A stretch of 64,000 nt of DNA from Syntrophomonas sp. DTU018. GTDB lineage: Bacteria > Bacillota > Syntrophomonadia > Syntrophomonadales > Syntrophomonadaceae. Numbering within the stretch: the first letter of the stretch is position 1; each line of letters opens with the position of its first letter. Shown here piece after piece: positions 43,996 through 52,054 of the stretch. Under the pieces are notes generated by a model. It saw nothing but the letters and a program-made list of their open reading frames with translations. It was not told the DNA's origin and ran no database searches. The DNA is taken from positions 1 through 64,000 of the forward strand of contig LFSR01000022.1 of the NCBI GenBank assembly GCA_001513155.1, read 5' to 3'. Position numbers and translations under genes: made by a program.

Positions 43996-44712
43996 GTGAA
44001 GCCTAAAGAACGCATTATTCTGGCCCTGGATGTAGACAGCGAAGCCCGCGCCCTGGAACTGGTGGAGAAGTTGGCTGATTCAGTAGGGGCTTTTAAGGTA
44101 GGTATGCAGCTTTATAACCAGGTGGGGCCTGGCATTGTCCGGCAAATTCAGGATTTAGGCGGACGTGTATTTGTGGACTTAAAGTTCCACGATATACCCA
44201 ATACCGTAGCTGGTGCAGCCAGGGTTATGACCGGATTGAACTGTTTCATGTTCAATGTGCACTCTTCCGGAGGGCGGGATATGATGACCGCCGCTATGAA
44301 AGCTGTCCAGGAAGAGTCGGCCCGGTTGGGTTGTGCACCGCCCCTGGTTTTGGCGGTTACCGTATTAACCAGCATTTCTGAACAGCAATTACATGATGAA
44401 ATGTATATCAGCCGCAGTATGGAACAGACAGTGATGGGCTGGGCCCAAATGGCCAAAGAATGCGGATTGAACGGAGTGGTCTGCTCACCTCAGGAAATCG
44501 AACCCATTCGCAGGGCATGTGGATCTGATTTTGTTATTGTTACCCCGGGAATACGGCCCCTCTGGTCGGAAAAGAATGACCAGAAGCGTATCACTACCCC
44601 CCGGGAGGCACTGCGGTTAGGAGCAGACTATATGGTAATCGGCAGACCGATTACCGCAGCCCCCGATCCCCGGGAAGCTGCTCTAAGAATTATTGAAGAA
44701 TTGGAGGAATAA
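43996..44712 (+). CDS. pyrF: Orotidine 5'-phosphate decarboxylase
   Basis: Converts OMP to UMP. A 238-residue TIM barrel: ILALDVDSEARALELV at the N-terminus, VFVDLKFHDIPNTV with the Asp-Lys-Asp catalytic set, GVVCSPQEI, VTPGIRP and YMVIGRPIT as phosphate sites. GAAGGAGG precedes the GTG start. pyrE follows after three bases. Confidence 0.96.
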   Translation: MKPKERIILALDVDSEARALELVEKLADSVGAFKVGMQLYNQVGPGIVRQIQDLGGRVFVDLKFHDIPNTVAGAARVMTGLNCFMFNVHSSGGRDMMTAAMKAVQEESARLGCAPPLVLAVTVLTSISEQQLHDEMYISRSMEQTVMGWAQMAKECGLNGVVCSPQEIEPIRRACGSDFVIVTPGIRPLWSEKNDQKRITTPREALRLGADYMVIGRPITAAPDPREAALRIIEELEE

Positions 44713-44715
44713 CTG

Positions 44716-45294
44716 ATGCTGGATAAGAATGAGGCTGTCGCAATATTTACCGAAGCTGGTGCTTTGCTGCAGGGACACTTTCGTTTAACATCCGGACGCC
44801 ACAGTGATCAATACATGCAGTGTGCCCAGGTGCTGAAATATCCGGATAAAACTGAGCAACTGGCCCGCCACCTGGCAGAAGCCTTTCAGGATGATGCCGT
44901 TGAGTTAGTTGTGGGACCGGCTATGGGTGGAATAATAGTATCCTATGAAGTGGCCCGCCAGCTTAAAGTTCCCGGGATATTTACCGAGCGGGAAAATGGA
45001 CAGATGGCCCTGCGCAGAGGTTTCACCATACAGCCGGGACAACGGGTTCTGGTAGTAGAAGATGTGGTTACTACTGGAGGGTCCGTACAGGAAGTTATGG
45101 ATGTAGTAAGGGCTGCCGGTGGACAGGTAGTGGGAGTGGGCGTACTGGTAGACCGCAGCGGGGGAAAGGTGGATTTCGGTGTCAAAACCCAGGCTGTCCT
45201 GACTATGGATATCCAATCCTGGGAGCCTGAGCAGTGTCCCCTTTGCGCGGAGGGCAAACTGCCGGTAGTAAAACCCGGAAGCCGGTCACTGTAA
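44716..45294 (+). CDS. pyrE: Orotate phosphoribosyltransferase
   Basis: Joins orotate with PRPP to give OMP, the step before PyrF. 192 residues; LTSGRHSDQYMQC near residue 22, VVGPAMGGIIVSYEVAR, and the PRPP loop VLVVEDVVTTGGSVQEV. A C-terminal CPLCAEGKLP is an extra Cys pair seen in the clostridial/archaeal-like PyrE branch. It is the last biosynthetic gene of the operon. The stop overlaps the ribosome site of the next small gene. Confidence 0.95.
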   Translation: MLDKNEAVAIFTEAGALLQGHFRLTSGRHSDQYMQCAQVLKYPDKTEQLARHLAEAFQDDAVELVVGPAMGGIIVSYEVARQLKVPGIFTERENGQMALRRGFTIQPGQRVLVVEDVVTTGGSVQEVMDVVRAAGGQVVGVGVLVDRSGGKVDFGVKTQAVLTMDIQSWEPEQCPLCAEGKLPVVKPGSRSL

Positions 45295-45306
45295 AGGAGC
45301 GTGCTT

Positions 45307-45603
45307 ATGAAAGTTTATCTGAACGGACAGGAAATGAAGTATAAAGAAGGCGGTTATGAGTACGTCTTCATAAAACCCTATCAAAAGTATATAGAGGATA
45401 AAGTGGACCGGCCCCAGGGGCAAATGATCCTGCAGATGTATGATAACGGGGTGCAGATACGCACTCTTATTACCCGAAAAGAAGTCAATACTATTATCAA
45501 CCGGAATGTGGCAGTGGACGAAGTTAATCGCAAAATTTATATCCTGGAGCCAGATACCCAGTACATACGCGAAGAGGATGGATCAGTACGCATAATTGAG
45601 TAA
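45307..45603 (+). CDS. Conserved-looking small protein of the pyr operon, unknown function
   Basis: A 98-residue protein I do not recognise. The sequence alternates short beta-like runs (MKVYLNGQEM, YEYVFIKPYQKYI, QMILQMYDNGVQIRTLI, RKIYILEP) and is rich in Tyr, Lys and Ile. No Cys motif, signal peptide or membrane segment. ATG 45307 is used because AAAGGAG lies 7 bases before it and overlaps the pyrE stop; GTG at 45301 is an alternative. Tight coupling to pyrE says it is co-expressed with pyrimidine enzymes. It converges on rqcH with 8 bases between. Confidence 0.7.
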   Translation: MKVYLNGQEMKYKEGGYEYVFIKPYQKYIEDKVDRPQGQMILQMYDNGVQIRTLITRKEVNTIINRNVAVDEVNRKIYILEPDTQYIREEDGSVRIIE

Positions 45604-45611
45604 GAAATCCG

Positions 45612-47414
45612 TTACATAACATCTTCTTCTTGCTTGGCTGACCGCAAAATAGCTTCCAATCTATCTGTGCCGGGGTTGGTGTATAGTGTCCAGTAATTGT
45701 CATAAATCACCATGCCTGGTTTAGCTCCGGTTGGTTTGCGAACATTGCTGCGAAAGGTATAATCCACCGGCACCTTGTGGTCCTGCCTGGCCTTGCTGTA
45801 ATAGGCAGCAAGGAGGGCGGCTTCTTCCAGAGTATTCTGGGGCACATCGTCTATAGAGGAAATAGTTTTAGGCAAGCGAATGATGACATGAGCACCGGGT
45901 ATCTGCCGGGTATGCAACCATAAATCATGCCGGTCGGACAGTTTAAATGTTAAATGATCATTCTGCCGGTTGTTCCTGCCTACCCATATTTCCAGCCCTT
46001 CCGACGATACATAACGCCGGGGGGCGCTTAGGGGACGGGGGGATTTCCCTGAGCCTTTAACCTTACGTTCCCTTAAGTATCCGCCTTTTTCCAATTCCTC
46101 CACAATCTCTTCCAGCTGATTCAGGTTTTCCGCTTGATTAATAGCCAATAAAACTGAATCCAGATATTCAATTTCCTGATTGGTCTGCTGCAGGTAGTTC
46201 TCCAGATGTTTGATAGCGATACGGCTCTTGTTGTAAGCCTTGAAGTATTTTTGGGCATTGGCAATGGGGGACAAGCGGGGATCAAGTTGAATAGTAACTT
46301 CTTCCCCGGTGTTATAATCCAGCAAACGGGCTTCCTTATCGCCTTTTTTCAGCTGGTGTGCATAAACCGTAAGCAGTTCTCCCCAGGTTTTCAACTGCTC
46401 CTTTTCCCGGGCTTTGATCAGGTCGCTCTCCTGGGAAAAGCGTTTTTTCTGAGCTTTTTCCATCCATCCCTTAACGGTTCTACTAAGGTTGGTTTGTATT
46501 GACTCCAGGCGTAACTGGTTCATTTTGACCTGGTAGAAATGATCCGCTGCCTGGTTGGCTGAAGAAAAAGTATGAATCTTAAAACCAGGTTGGCTGGATG
46601 CCGGCGGCAAAGGAGTAAAATCAAAAGCATTATTGCCTTTATAGATAACATAAGCCGGGCAGGGCGGATTGCTGCATGCTTTTATCTGGCTTAACAAGGT
46701 TTCCAGTAAAACCCTGAAGTCGTATTCACCGCATTCTTCCACCGGCATGTCTGGATCCAGTTGAGCCAGGCGGCACAATTCCTGAGCAGAAGCGGGGCTT
46801 ACTCCTGCACAGAGCTGAAAGAGAGCTTGAGACAAGGAATGGGAACCAAAAGCCCACATACGGGCAGCAAAGTCATTCAAGGTCAGGGTAAGGGGATGAA
46901 CTTTGCCTTGGTCAGGAGGAGCAATGTATTCCCGCCCCGGAAAAACCTCCCGGTGACTGCTGACTTCACTCCCATAGCGCTTGATAGCATCAATGATAGT
47001 GTTATTATCAGGATTGACCAAAATAATATTAGAGTGTTTCCCCATGATTTCCAGAATTAGCAGGCGAGGTCGCCAATCACGAAATTCGTCCAGGGCTTCA
47101 ATGGTAATGTGCACTATACGTTCGAAGCCTACCTGACGGACCTCCTTTATTTTTCCTCCTTCCAGGTATTTGCGCAGCAGCATGCAGAAGGAAGGAGGGG
47201 AAGTGGGGTTAGCTTGTTTTTCAGAGGTTAAATGCAGCCGTGCCCAACGGGCATTGGCTGACAACATCAATCTAACCGTGCCGGATGATACAGTACGGAT
47301 GGATATAACAATTTCATCTTTTTCCGGCTGGTAGATTTTATCGATACGGGCCCCGGCCAGATTCCGGTTCAGCTCATTGCATATAGCATGGATAGAGAAC
47401 CCATCAAAAGGCAT
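45612..47414 (-). CDS. rqcH: Ribosome quality control protein RqcH (NFACT family)
   Basis: A 600-residue NFACT protein that binds stalled 50S subunits with peptidyl-tRNA and adds C-terminal alanine tails (bacterial Rqc2). The NFACT-N domain (residues 1-200) has FDGFSIHAICNELNRNLAGARIDKIYQP; residues 280-440 form helix-hairpin-helix and coiled-coil parts; the C-terminal NFACT-R domain has EGLEIWVGRNNRQNDHLTFKL and DLWLHTRQIPGAHVII. The older name is fibronectin-binding protein FbpA-like. GGAG is placed 8 bases upstream of the ATG. It is a single gene followed by the convergent pyr operon. Confidence 0.95.
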   Translation of the reverse strand: MPFDGFSIHAICNELNRNLAGARIDKIYQPEKDEIVISIRTVSSGTVRLMLSANARWARLHLTSEKQANPTSPPSFCMLLRKYLEGGKIKEVRQVGFERIVHITIEALDEFRDWRPRLLILEIMGKHSNIILVNPDNNTIIDAIKRYGSEVSSHREVFPGREYIAPPDQGKVHPLTLTLNDFAARMWAFGSHSLSQALFQLCAGVSPASAQELCRLAQLDPDMPVEECGEYDFRVLLETLLSQIKACSNPPCPAYVIYKGNNAFDFTPLPPASSQPGFKIHTFSSANQAADHFYQVKMNQLRLESIQTNLSRTVKGWMEKAQKKRFSQESDLIKAREKEQLKTWGELLTVYAHQLKKGDKEARLLDYNTGEEVTIQLDPRLSPIANAQKYFKAYNKSRIAIKHLENYLQQTNQEIEYLDSVLLAINQAENLNQLEEIVEELEKGGYLRERKVKGSGKSPRPLSAPRRYVSSEGLEIWVGRNNRQNDHLTFKLSDRHDLWLHTRQIPGAHVIIRLPKTISSIDDVPQNTLEEAALLAAYYSKARQDHKVPVDYTFRSNVRKPTGAKPGMVIYDNYWTLYTNPGTDRLEAILRSAKQEEDVM

Positions 47415-47495
47415 GGTATTTACTCCTTTGCTACAATTGTCACCGACTGTTCAGACCATGATGAACGAAAACATCTCTGCACCGCCTAAGCAAAA

Positions 47496-47690
47496 GTATT
47501 AGCCGGCAAGCGACTTATGATAAGCCGTCGCAACACAGGGCGAAACTGAGGGCTGCGAAGCGGAGCGAGAAATAGGTGTTTCGAGCAGCGAGGACTGAGC
47601 GCATGGATGCCAAATTCCGAGCGGTCCGCTTCGCACCTAAGTAAGCCGATGTGTTGCAGGCGAGGAGTCACGGAGCGTGTCGGATAATAC
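47496..47690 (-). repeat. 195-bp structured repeat element, copy 2 (inverted)
   Basis: Reverse-complement copy of the element at 42704-42901, upstream of rqcH. Its ends are GTATTAGCCGG and TCGGATAATAC (two mismatches to a perfect terminal repeat). Stems: GCAACACA (47530-47537) with TGTGTTGC (47650-47657), and TGCGAAGCGGA (47544-47554) with TCCGCTTCGCA (47625-47635). Relative to copy 1, one pair in each stem has changed on both strands, keeping complementarity. The remaining part of this 473-base gap holds a REP-like unit and a tandem repeat. Confidence 0.85.
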
Positions 47691-47723
47691 TCTGCCAAGT
47701 CGTGGTTGGCGTAGATCGACAAG

Positions 47724-47757
47724 AGATCGCCACGTCGCTTCGCTCCTCGCGATGACA
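47724..47757 (+). repeat. REP-like palindromic unit
   Basis: AGATCGCCACGTCGCTTCGC followed by TCCTCGCGATGACA, the same unit as in the 21.5-21.9 kb cluster with one base changed (CTT for CTA). Next to it, TTTTCACAGCAATGACA at 47768-47784 is the reverse complement of a segment near 21629-21646, so the shared element is longer than the palindrome itself. Confidence 0.75.
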
Positions 47758-47786
47758 AAGCGCAGTCATTTTCACAGCAATGACAA

Positions 47787-47828
47787 ACCGATTGATATTT
47801 TCACAACACCGATTGATATTTTCACAAC
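47787..47828 (+). repeat. Two tandem 21-bp repeats
   Basis: A 21-bp unit starting ACCGATTGATATTTTCACAA occurs twice without a spacer (47787-47807, 47808-47828). It extends the REP-like region. Confidence 0.8.
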
Positions 47829-47887
47829 AATGATAAAAGAAAATAGCCGGTTGGCCCGGCTGTGCTTATAACTTATATACAGAATAA

Positions 47888-48319
47888 TTATTTTATAATC
47901 AATACAGGTATTGCCGCCAGGCGAGTCACTTTGTCAGATACACTGCCCAATATCAATTCCTGAAACTTATTAATGCGCCGGCTTCCCATGATGATGAGAT
48001 CATAATCTTTATTATTTTCCACCAAATCGAGAATTAAAGAGGCTGGATCACCGCCGGCTCTTTTTAGGGTGCAGTCAACCCCTTTTTCCTTCAGCAATTC
48101 TTCATACATTTTGAGAATTCTCATGGATTCTGCTCTCAATTCATCCAGGCGTTCCTGGTTGTGGAGTTTGGTTATATCCACGTCACCGGTATTATAGACA
48201 TTAAACAGGTCGATACTTCCCAGGAACCCGCTAAGGACCAACTCTGCTGCTTTCTCCACAGCACGGCGAGACTGTTCGGAGTCATCAACTGCAACCAATA
48301 CCTTTGCAAATGCTGCCAT
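47888..48319 (-). CDS. Universal stress protein (UspA family)
   Basis: A 143-residue single-domain Usp protein. It starts AFAKVLVAVDDSEQSRRAVEKA, has DYDLIIMGSRR and ends with ELILGSVSDKVTRLAAIPVLIIK. The G-x2-G-x9-G-S/T nucleotide motif is present only in part (GSRRINKFQELILGSVS), so ATP binding is likely but not certain. GGAGG lies 8 bases before the ATG. A consensus promoter precedes it in the divergent gap with dapB. Confidence 0.92.
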   Translation of the reverse strand: MAAFAKVLVAVDDSEQSRRAVEKAAELVLSGFLGSIDLFNVYNTGDVDITKLHNQERLDELRAESMRILKMYEELLKEKGVDCTLKRAGGDPASLILDLVENNKDYDLIIMGSRRINKFQELILGSVSDKVTRLAAIPVLIIK

Positions 48320-48390
48320 AGTAGCCCTCCTTTAATAATAATGACCCTTATACACCCTTAGGCAGTGATATGCTTGCCTCTGATGTTCAG

Positions 48391-48419
48391 ATTATAACAA
48401 ATCTTGACTGTGTTAACAA
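48391..48419 (-). promoter_or_regulatory. Sigma-A promoter for the universal stress gene
   Basis: Minus strand: TTGTTA (48419-48414), 17 bases, TATAAT (48396-48391). On the plus strand a weaker TTGACT at 48404-48409 with TAAAAC at 48426-48431 could serve dapB; the two overlap, so divergent firing may compete. Confidence 0.65.
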
Positions 48420-48462
48420 AATAGTTAAAACTAAAGGCTAAACAAAGGAGGAGGTTGCAGAA

Positions 48463-49263
48463 ATGGCGGAAAAGACTAGAGTAGTAGTTGTAGGCGCCCT
48501 AGGACGTATGGGTATGGAGACCGTTAAAGCTATAGAGCAGGATGAAGAATTAGAACTAGTAGCTGCCGTGGATATCAAGGCCAAAGGTGAAAGCATCAGT
48601 GAAATCACTGGAATAAAAGGGAGTTCCATAATCATTCATAACGATCTGGAAACAGCTTTGGAGGAGACAAAACCCCAGGTCTTAGTGGATTTTACCAATC
48701 CTCAGGCTGTATTTAATAATGTACGCACGGCTCTGGTCAGAGGAGTAACCAGTGTGGTGGGAACTACCGGGTTGAATCAAGTGGAATTGAACCAGTTGGA
48801 AAAGCTGGCCCTGGAGCATGATGTAGGAGTAGCAGTCATTCCTAACTTTGCCATAGGAGCAGTTTTAATGATGAAGTTTGCCCAGGAAGCGGCTAAGTAC
48901 TTCCCGGATGTTGAAATTATCGAAATTCACCACGATAAGAAAATGGATGCCCCTTCGGGAACGGCTATTAAAACCGCCGAATTAATAAGTCAAAACCGGC
49001 CCCAGCGCCCTCCCCGCAATGTTATGGAGATGGAAAAGATAACAGGATGTCGTGGCGGAAATATGGACCAAATACGCATACATAGCGTGAGATTGCCGGG
49101 CTTTGTAGCTCACCAGGAAGTTATCTTCGGTGGTATCGGACAGAGTCTGACCATACGTCATGATTCCTATGACCGGGTGGGTTTTATGCCCGGTGTATTA
49201 ATGGTGATTAAACGCATGCTGAACCGTAAGGGACTGGTATATGGCATGGAAAACCTGTTATAG
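48463..49263 (+). CDS. dapB: 4-hydroxy-tetrahydrodipicolinate reductase
   Basis: NAD(P)H-dependent reductase of the lysine/diaminopimelate pathway, 266 residues. The N-terminal Rossmann motif is VVVGALGRMGMETVKAI, TTGLN binds nucleotide and EIHHDKKMDAPSGTA has the catalytic His and Lys. GGAGGAGG precedes the ATG. It uses the product of DapA, whose gene lies 4 kb downstream. A terminator follows, so it is a separate unit from the dpa genes. Confidence 0.96.
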   Translation: MAEKTRVVVVGALGRMGMETVKAIEQDEELELVAAVDIKAKGESISEITGIKGSSIIIHNDLETALEETKPQVLVDFTNPQAVFNNVRTALVRGVTSVVGTTGLNQVELNQLEKLALEHDVGVAVIPNFAIGAVLMMKFAQEAAKYFPDVEIIEIHHDKKMDAPSGTAIKTAELISQNRPQRPPRNVMEMEKITGCRGGNMDQIRIHSVRLPGFVAHQEVIFGGIGQSLTIRHDSYDRVGFMPGVLMVIKRMLNRKGLVYGMENLL

Positions 49264-49288
49264 CCCAAAAAAATGAAACAGAACTCTT

Positions 49289-49317
49289 AAGGCGGGTCAC
49301 CCGTCTTATTTTTTTTT
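49289..49317 (+). terminator. Rho-independent terminator after dapB
   Basis: AAGGCGGG / CCCGTCTT stem (one G-U pair) with a 3-base loop, then A and nine T residues. Confidence 0.9.
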
Positions 49318-49349
49318 GCCTGCCTTAATTAGGGAGCGGTACGGTCATG

Positions 49350-49378
49350 CACCAACCCTAGTGTGGACACATATAATG
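49350..49378 (+). promoter_or_regulatory. Sigma-K-like promoter for dpaAB
   Basis: CACC, 16 bases, CATATAATG. This resembles the mother-cell sigma-K consensus (mACm, 16-17 bases, gCATAnnnTA) and sits about 50 bases before the dpaA start. Sigma-K controls spoVF in Bacillus. TATAAT inside the -10 region means sigma-A use cannot be excluded. Confidence 0.45.
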
Positions 49379-49427
49379 CTATTAATTGTAGGAGGGAAAT
49401 GTAACCTATTAAAGGGAGGGGCACAGG

Positions 49428-50351
49428 TTGAGTTCCGTATTATCCGGTCTAAAAGTTGCGGTATTGGGGGGAGATGATCGGGAATTAATCCTCATCTGTG
49501 AATTGGTCAAGATGGGAGCTACGGTAGCGGTAGCCGGATTCCCCAAAGACAAGGTTGCCCACGGCGCTTTCAGCGTCAGCACAGTTGAAGAAGCCTGCAA
49601 GGATGCGGAGGTAGTAATACTCCCGCTGCCGGGAACCAATGCGGAAGGTGTAATTCGTGCTGTTTATTCCGAGGAAAACCTGGTATTGAGTGAAAAAGCC
49701 ATTTGCAGTATTGCCCCCAATGCCCTGGTCATTATTGGAACTGCCAGACCTTTTCTAAAAGCTTGGAGTGAAAAATATGGTTTTACCCTTCTGGAAGTCA
49801 ATGATATGGATGAACTGGCCATTTTAAACTCCATACCAACCGCCGAAGGTGCTATTCAGATAGCTATGGAAGAAACTCGTATAGCCATTCACGGGAGCCG
49901 CAGTTGTATTATCGGGTTTGGGCGAGTAGGGGTGACCCTGGCTCGGGTCTTAAAAGCCCTGGGGGCTGAAGTTACAGTAGTTGCCCGCAATCCGGGACAA
50001 CTGGCCCGTGCCTATGAAATGGGCTGTGAGCGGGCAGATTACAGCCAACTGCGGGATATTGTCAACAGCATGGATATAATCTTCAATACGGTACCCCAGT
50101 TAGTTTTAGATCGTTCTATTTTAAAATACGCTAATCCAGACTTACTTATCATTGATTTGGCCACTCAGCCAGGCGGTACTGATTTTGAAGCAGCTAATGC
50201 CCTGGGTATCAAAGCGATATTGGCTCCCGGACTTCCGGGCAAGGTAGCTCCAGTTTTTGCCGGAAGGGTATTGGCTGATGTTATACCCCGGCTGATAATT
50301 ACCGAGTTATCCAAACGGGAGAATTTATTATTGGTTCCTAGGGAGGTGTGA
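49428..50351 (+). CDS. dpaA: Dipicolinate synthase subunit A
   Basis: Subunit A (SpoVFA) of the enzyme that makes dipicolinic acid from dihydrodipicolinate in the mother cell; the product fills the spore core. 307 residues. Residues 8-20 and 150-175 hold two Rossmann-like motifs (VAVLGGDDRELIL; SRSCIIGFGRVGVTLARVL). It ends in ATQPGGTDFEAA and LAPGLPGKVAPVFAGR, the conserved DpaA block. TTG start with AGGGAGGGG upstream. dpaB follows after three bases. Confidence 0.94.
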   Translation: MSSVLSGLKVAVLGGDDRELILICELVKMGATVAVAGFPKDKVAHGAFSVSTVEEACKDAEVVILPLPGTNAEGVIRAVYSEENLVLSEKAICSIAPNALVIIGTARPFLKAWSEKYGFTLLEVNDMDELAILNSIPTAEGAIQIAMEETRIAIHGSRSCIIGFGRVGVTLARVLKALGAEVTVVARNPGQLARAYEMGCERADYSQLRDIVNSMDIIFNTVPQLVLDRSILKYANPDLLIIDLATQPGGTDFEAANALGIKAILAPGLPGKVAPVFAGRVLADVIPRLIITELSKRENLLLVPREV

Positions 50352-50354
50352 CAA

Positions 50355-50963
50355 ATGGATTTGCCGTTAAAGCGGTTAAGGGGTGTGAAAATAGGACTGG
50401 TCATAACCGGATCACACTGTACCGTTGGTGAAGTCATTCCGGAAATAAAACACCTCATAGACGAAGGAGCCGAGATAATACCCATATTCTCATATACAAC
50501 CGATACCCAGGATAACCGCTTCTATCAAGTTAAAGACCTGAAGAAAACCATAACCGACTTGACTGGCCATGATATAATTAACAGCATTGTTGATGCTGAA
50601 CCAATCGGGCCCCAGAAACTGCTGGATATAGTAGTGGTAGCACCAGCTACGGGCAATACTATAGCTAAAATGGCTAATGGCATCACTGATACCCCCGCGT
50701 TGATGGCGATTAAAGCTCACTTGCGCAATCAAAGGCCGGTGGTTATTGCCATCTCCACCAATGATGCTTTAGGGGTAAATGCACGTAATATAGGGATGCT
50801 GTTAAACATGAAGAATATCTACTTTGTTCCTTTCCGCCAGGATAATCCCTATGAAAAAGCCAATTCGGTGGTGGCCTGTATGAACCTGATTACTGACACA
50901 GTAATTCATGCACTGCAGGGACGACAGATTCAGCCCTTGCTCTTAGGACCCATGGTTTCTTGA
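50355..50963 (+). CDS. dpaB: Dipicolinate synthase subunit B
   Basis: The flavoprotein subunit (SpoVFB), 202 residues, of the flavin-dependent Dfp-like fold: IGLVITGSHCTVGEVIPEI at the N-terminus, VVVAPATGNTIAKMANGITDTPALMA in the middle and VVIAISTNDALG. Works with DpaA. Both are required for spore heat resistance in related organisms; their presence shows that the host forms endospores or descends from a spore former. Confidence 0.94.
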   Translation: MDLPLKRLRGVKIGLVITGSHCTVGEVIPEIKHLIDEGAEIIPIFSYTTDTQDNRFYQVKDLKKTITDLTGHDIINSIVDAEPIGPQKLLDIVVVAPATGNTIAKMANGITDTPALMAIKAHLRNQRPVVIAISTNDALGVNARNIGMLLNMKNIYFVPFRQDNPYEKANSVVACMNLITDTVIHALQGRQIQPLLLGPMVS

Positions 50964-51023
50964 GGAATTTATTCCTGCTATGTTAAAATGGAATGCAGAT
51001 GTTTTGGCAGGAGGTTAATTAAA

Positions 51024-52040
51024 GTGGCAAGGGGCGTATGTTTGGCTATTGTTGGAGCAACAGGAGCAGTAGGACAGGAGATGCTGAAAGTTCTTCAGGA
51101 ACGAGACTTTCCCGTCAGCAAACTTATTTGCCTGGCCGACCCCCGGGAGGAAGGTACATTAATAGATTTTAAAGGAGAAACCATAAAGGTTCAGGCTGCC
51201 AGCAGAGAACGTTTCCAAGAGGCAGATATAGCCCTGTTTGCAGTAGGAACCGGTGTCAGCAAAGAGCTGGCCCCTCAAGCGGTTGAGTGCAACTGTGTAG
51301 TAATAGATAATAGTTATGCTTTCCGTTTAGTGGATGATGTACCATTAGTGGTTCCCGAAGTAAATCCGGAAGACATCAGTTGGCACAAAGGAATTATCGC
51401 CAATCCCAATTGTTCAACTATCATCATGGTGGTGGCCATAAACCCAATTCATAAAGCGGCTCATTTGACCAGGGTAATAGTATCTACTTATCAAGCCGTA
51501 TCAGGTGCCGGCAAAGCCGGTCTAGAGGAATTGGACGCTCATACCCGGGCTTACTTTGCAGGACAGCCCGTTGAACCAAAAGTATTCCAGCATCCTATCG
51601 CTTTTAATCTTATCCCTCATATAGACAGTTTTTTGGAAGAGGGTTATACCCGTGAGGAAATGAAAATGGTCTGGGAAACCAGAAAAATACTGCATCATCC
51701 CGAATTAAAAGTATCTGCTACCACAGTAAGAGTGCCAGTTTTTCGGAGTCATTCAGAGTCAATTAACCTGGAAACCAGGACTCCTTTAACCCCCCAGCAA
51801 GTCAGAGAAATTCTCAGCCAATCACCAGGTGTTATAGTTCAGGATGATCCCGCAAATAATGTCTATCCTATGCCTTTATTCACATCCAATAAAGATGAGG
51901 TATTTGTAGGGAGAATTCGCCGCGACCTAACCAATGATAACGGAATTGCCATGTGGGTGGTGGCTGATCAGATACGTAAAGGAGCCGCCACCAATGCTGT
52001 GCAAATTGCTGAAATGGTGGTTGAAGGCAATTATTACTAG
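51024..52040 (+). CDS. asd: Aspartate-semialdehyde dehydrogenase
   Basis: Reduces aspartyl phosphate to aspartate semialdehyde for lysine, threonine, methionine and dipicolinate. 338 residues. VGATGAVGQEM binds NADP, Cys130 in NPNCSTI is the nucleophile and SGAGKAGLEEL continues the active site; RVPVFRSHSES carries the catalytic Arg/His. The GTG at 51024 has AGGAGG 9 bases upstream and is preferred to an ATG at 50988 without one. Confidence 0.95.
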   Translation: MARGVCLAIVGATGAVGQEMLKVLQERDFPVSKLICLADPREEGTLIDFKGETIKVQAASRERFQEADIALFAVGTGVSKELAPQAVECNCVVIDNSYAFRLVDDVPLVVPEVNPEDISWHKGIIANPNCSTIIMVVAINPIHKAAHLTRVIVSTYQAVSGAGKAGLEELDAHTRAYFAGQPVEPKVFQHPIAFNLIPHIDSFLEEGYTREEMKMVWETRKILHHPELKVSATTVRVPVFRSHSESINLETRTPLTPQQVREILSQSPGVIVQDDPANNVYPMPLFTSNKDEVFVGRIRRDLTNDNGIAMWVVADQIRKGAATNAVQIAEMVVEGNYY

Positions 52041-52054
52041 GACGGTGGAAAATA

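Noticed and set aside
47486-47758. A 90-residue minus-strand frame across the repeat region
   Set aside because: It follows the repeat element and a REP-like palindrome; its Arg/Ser/Leu-rich composition is an artefact of the repeats.
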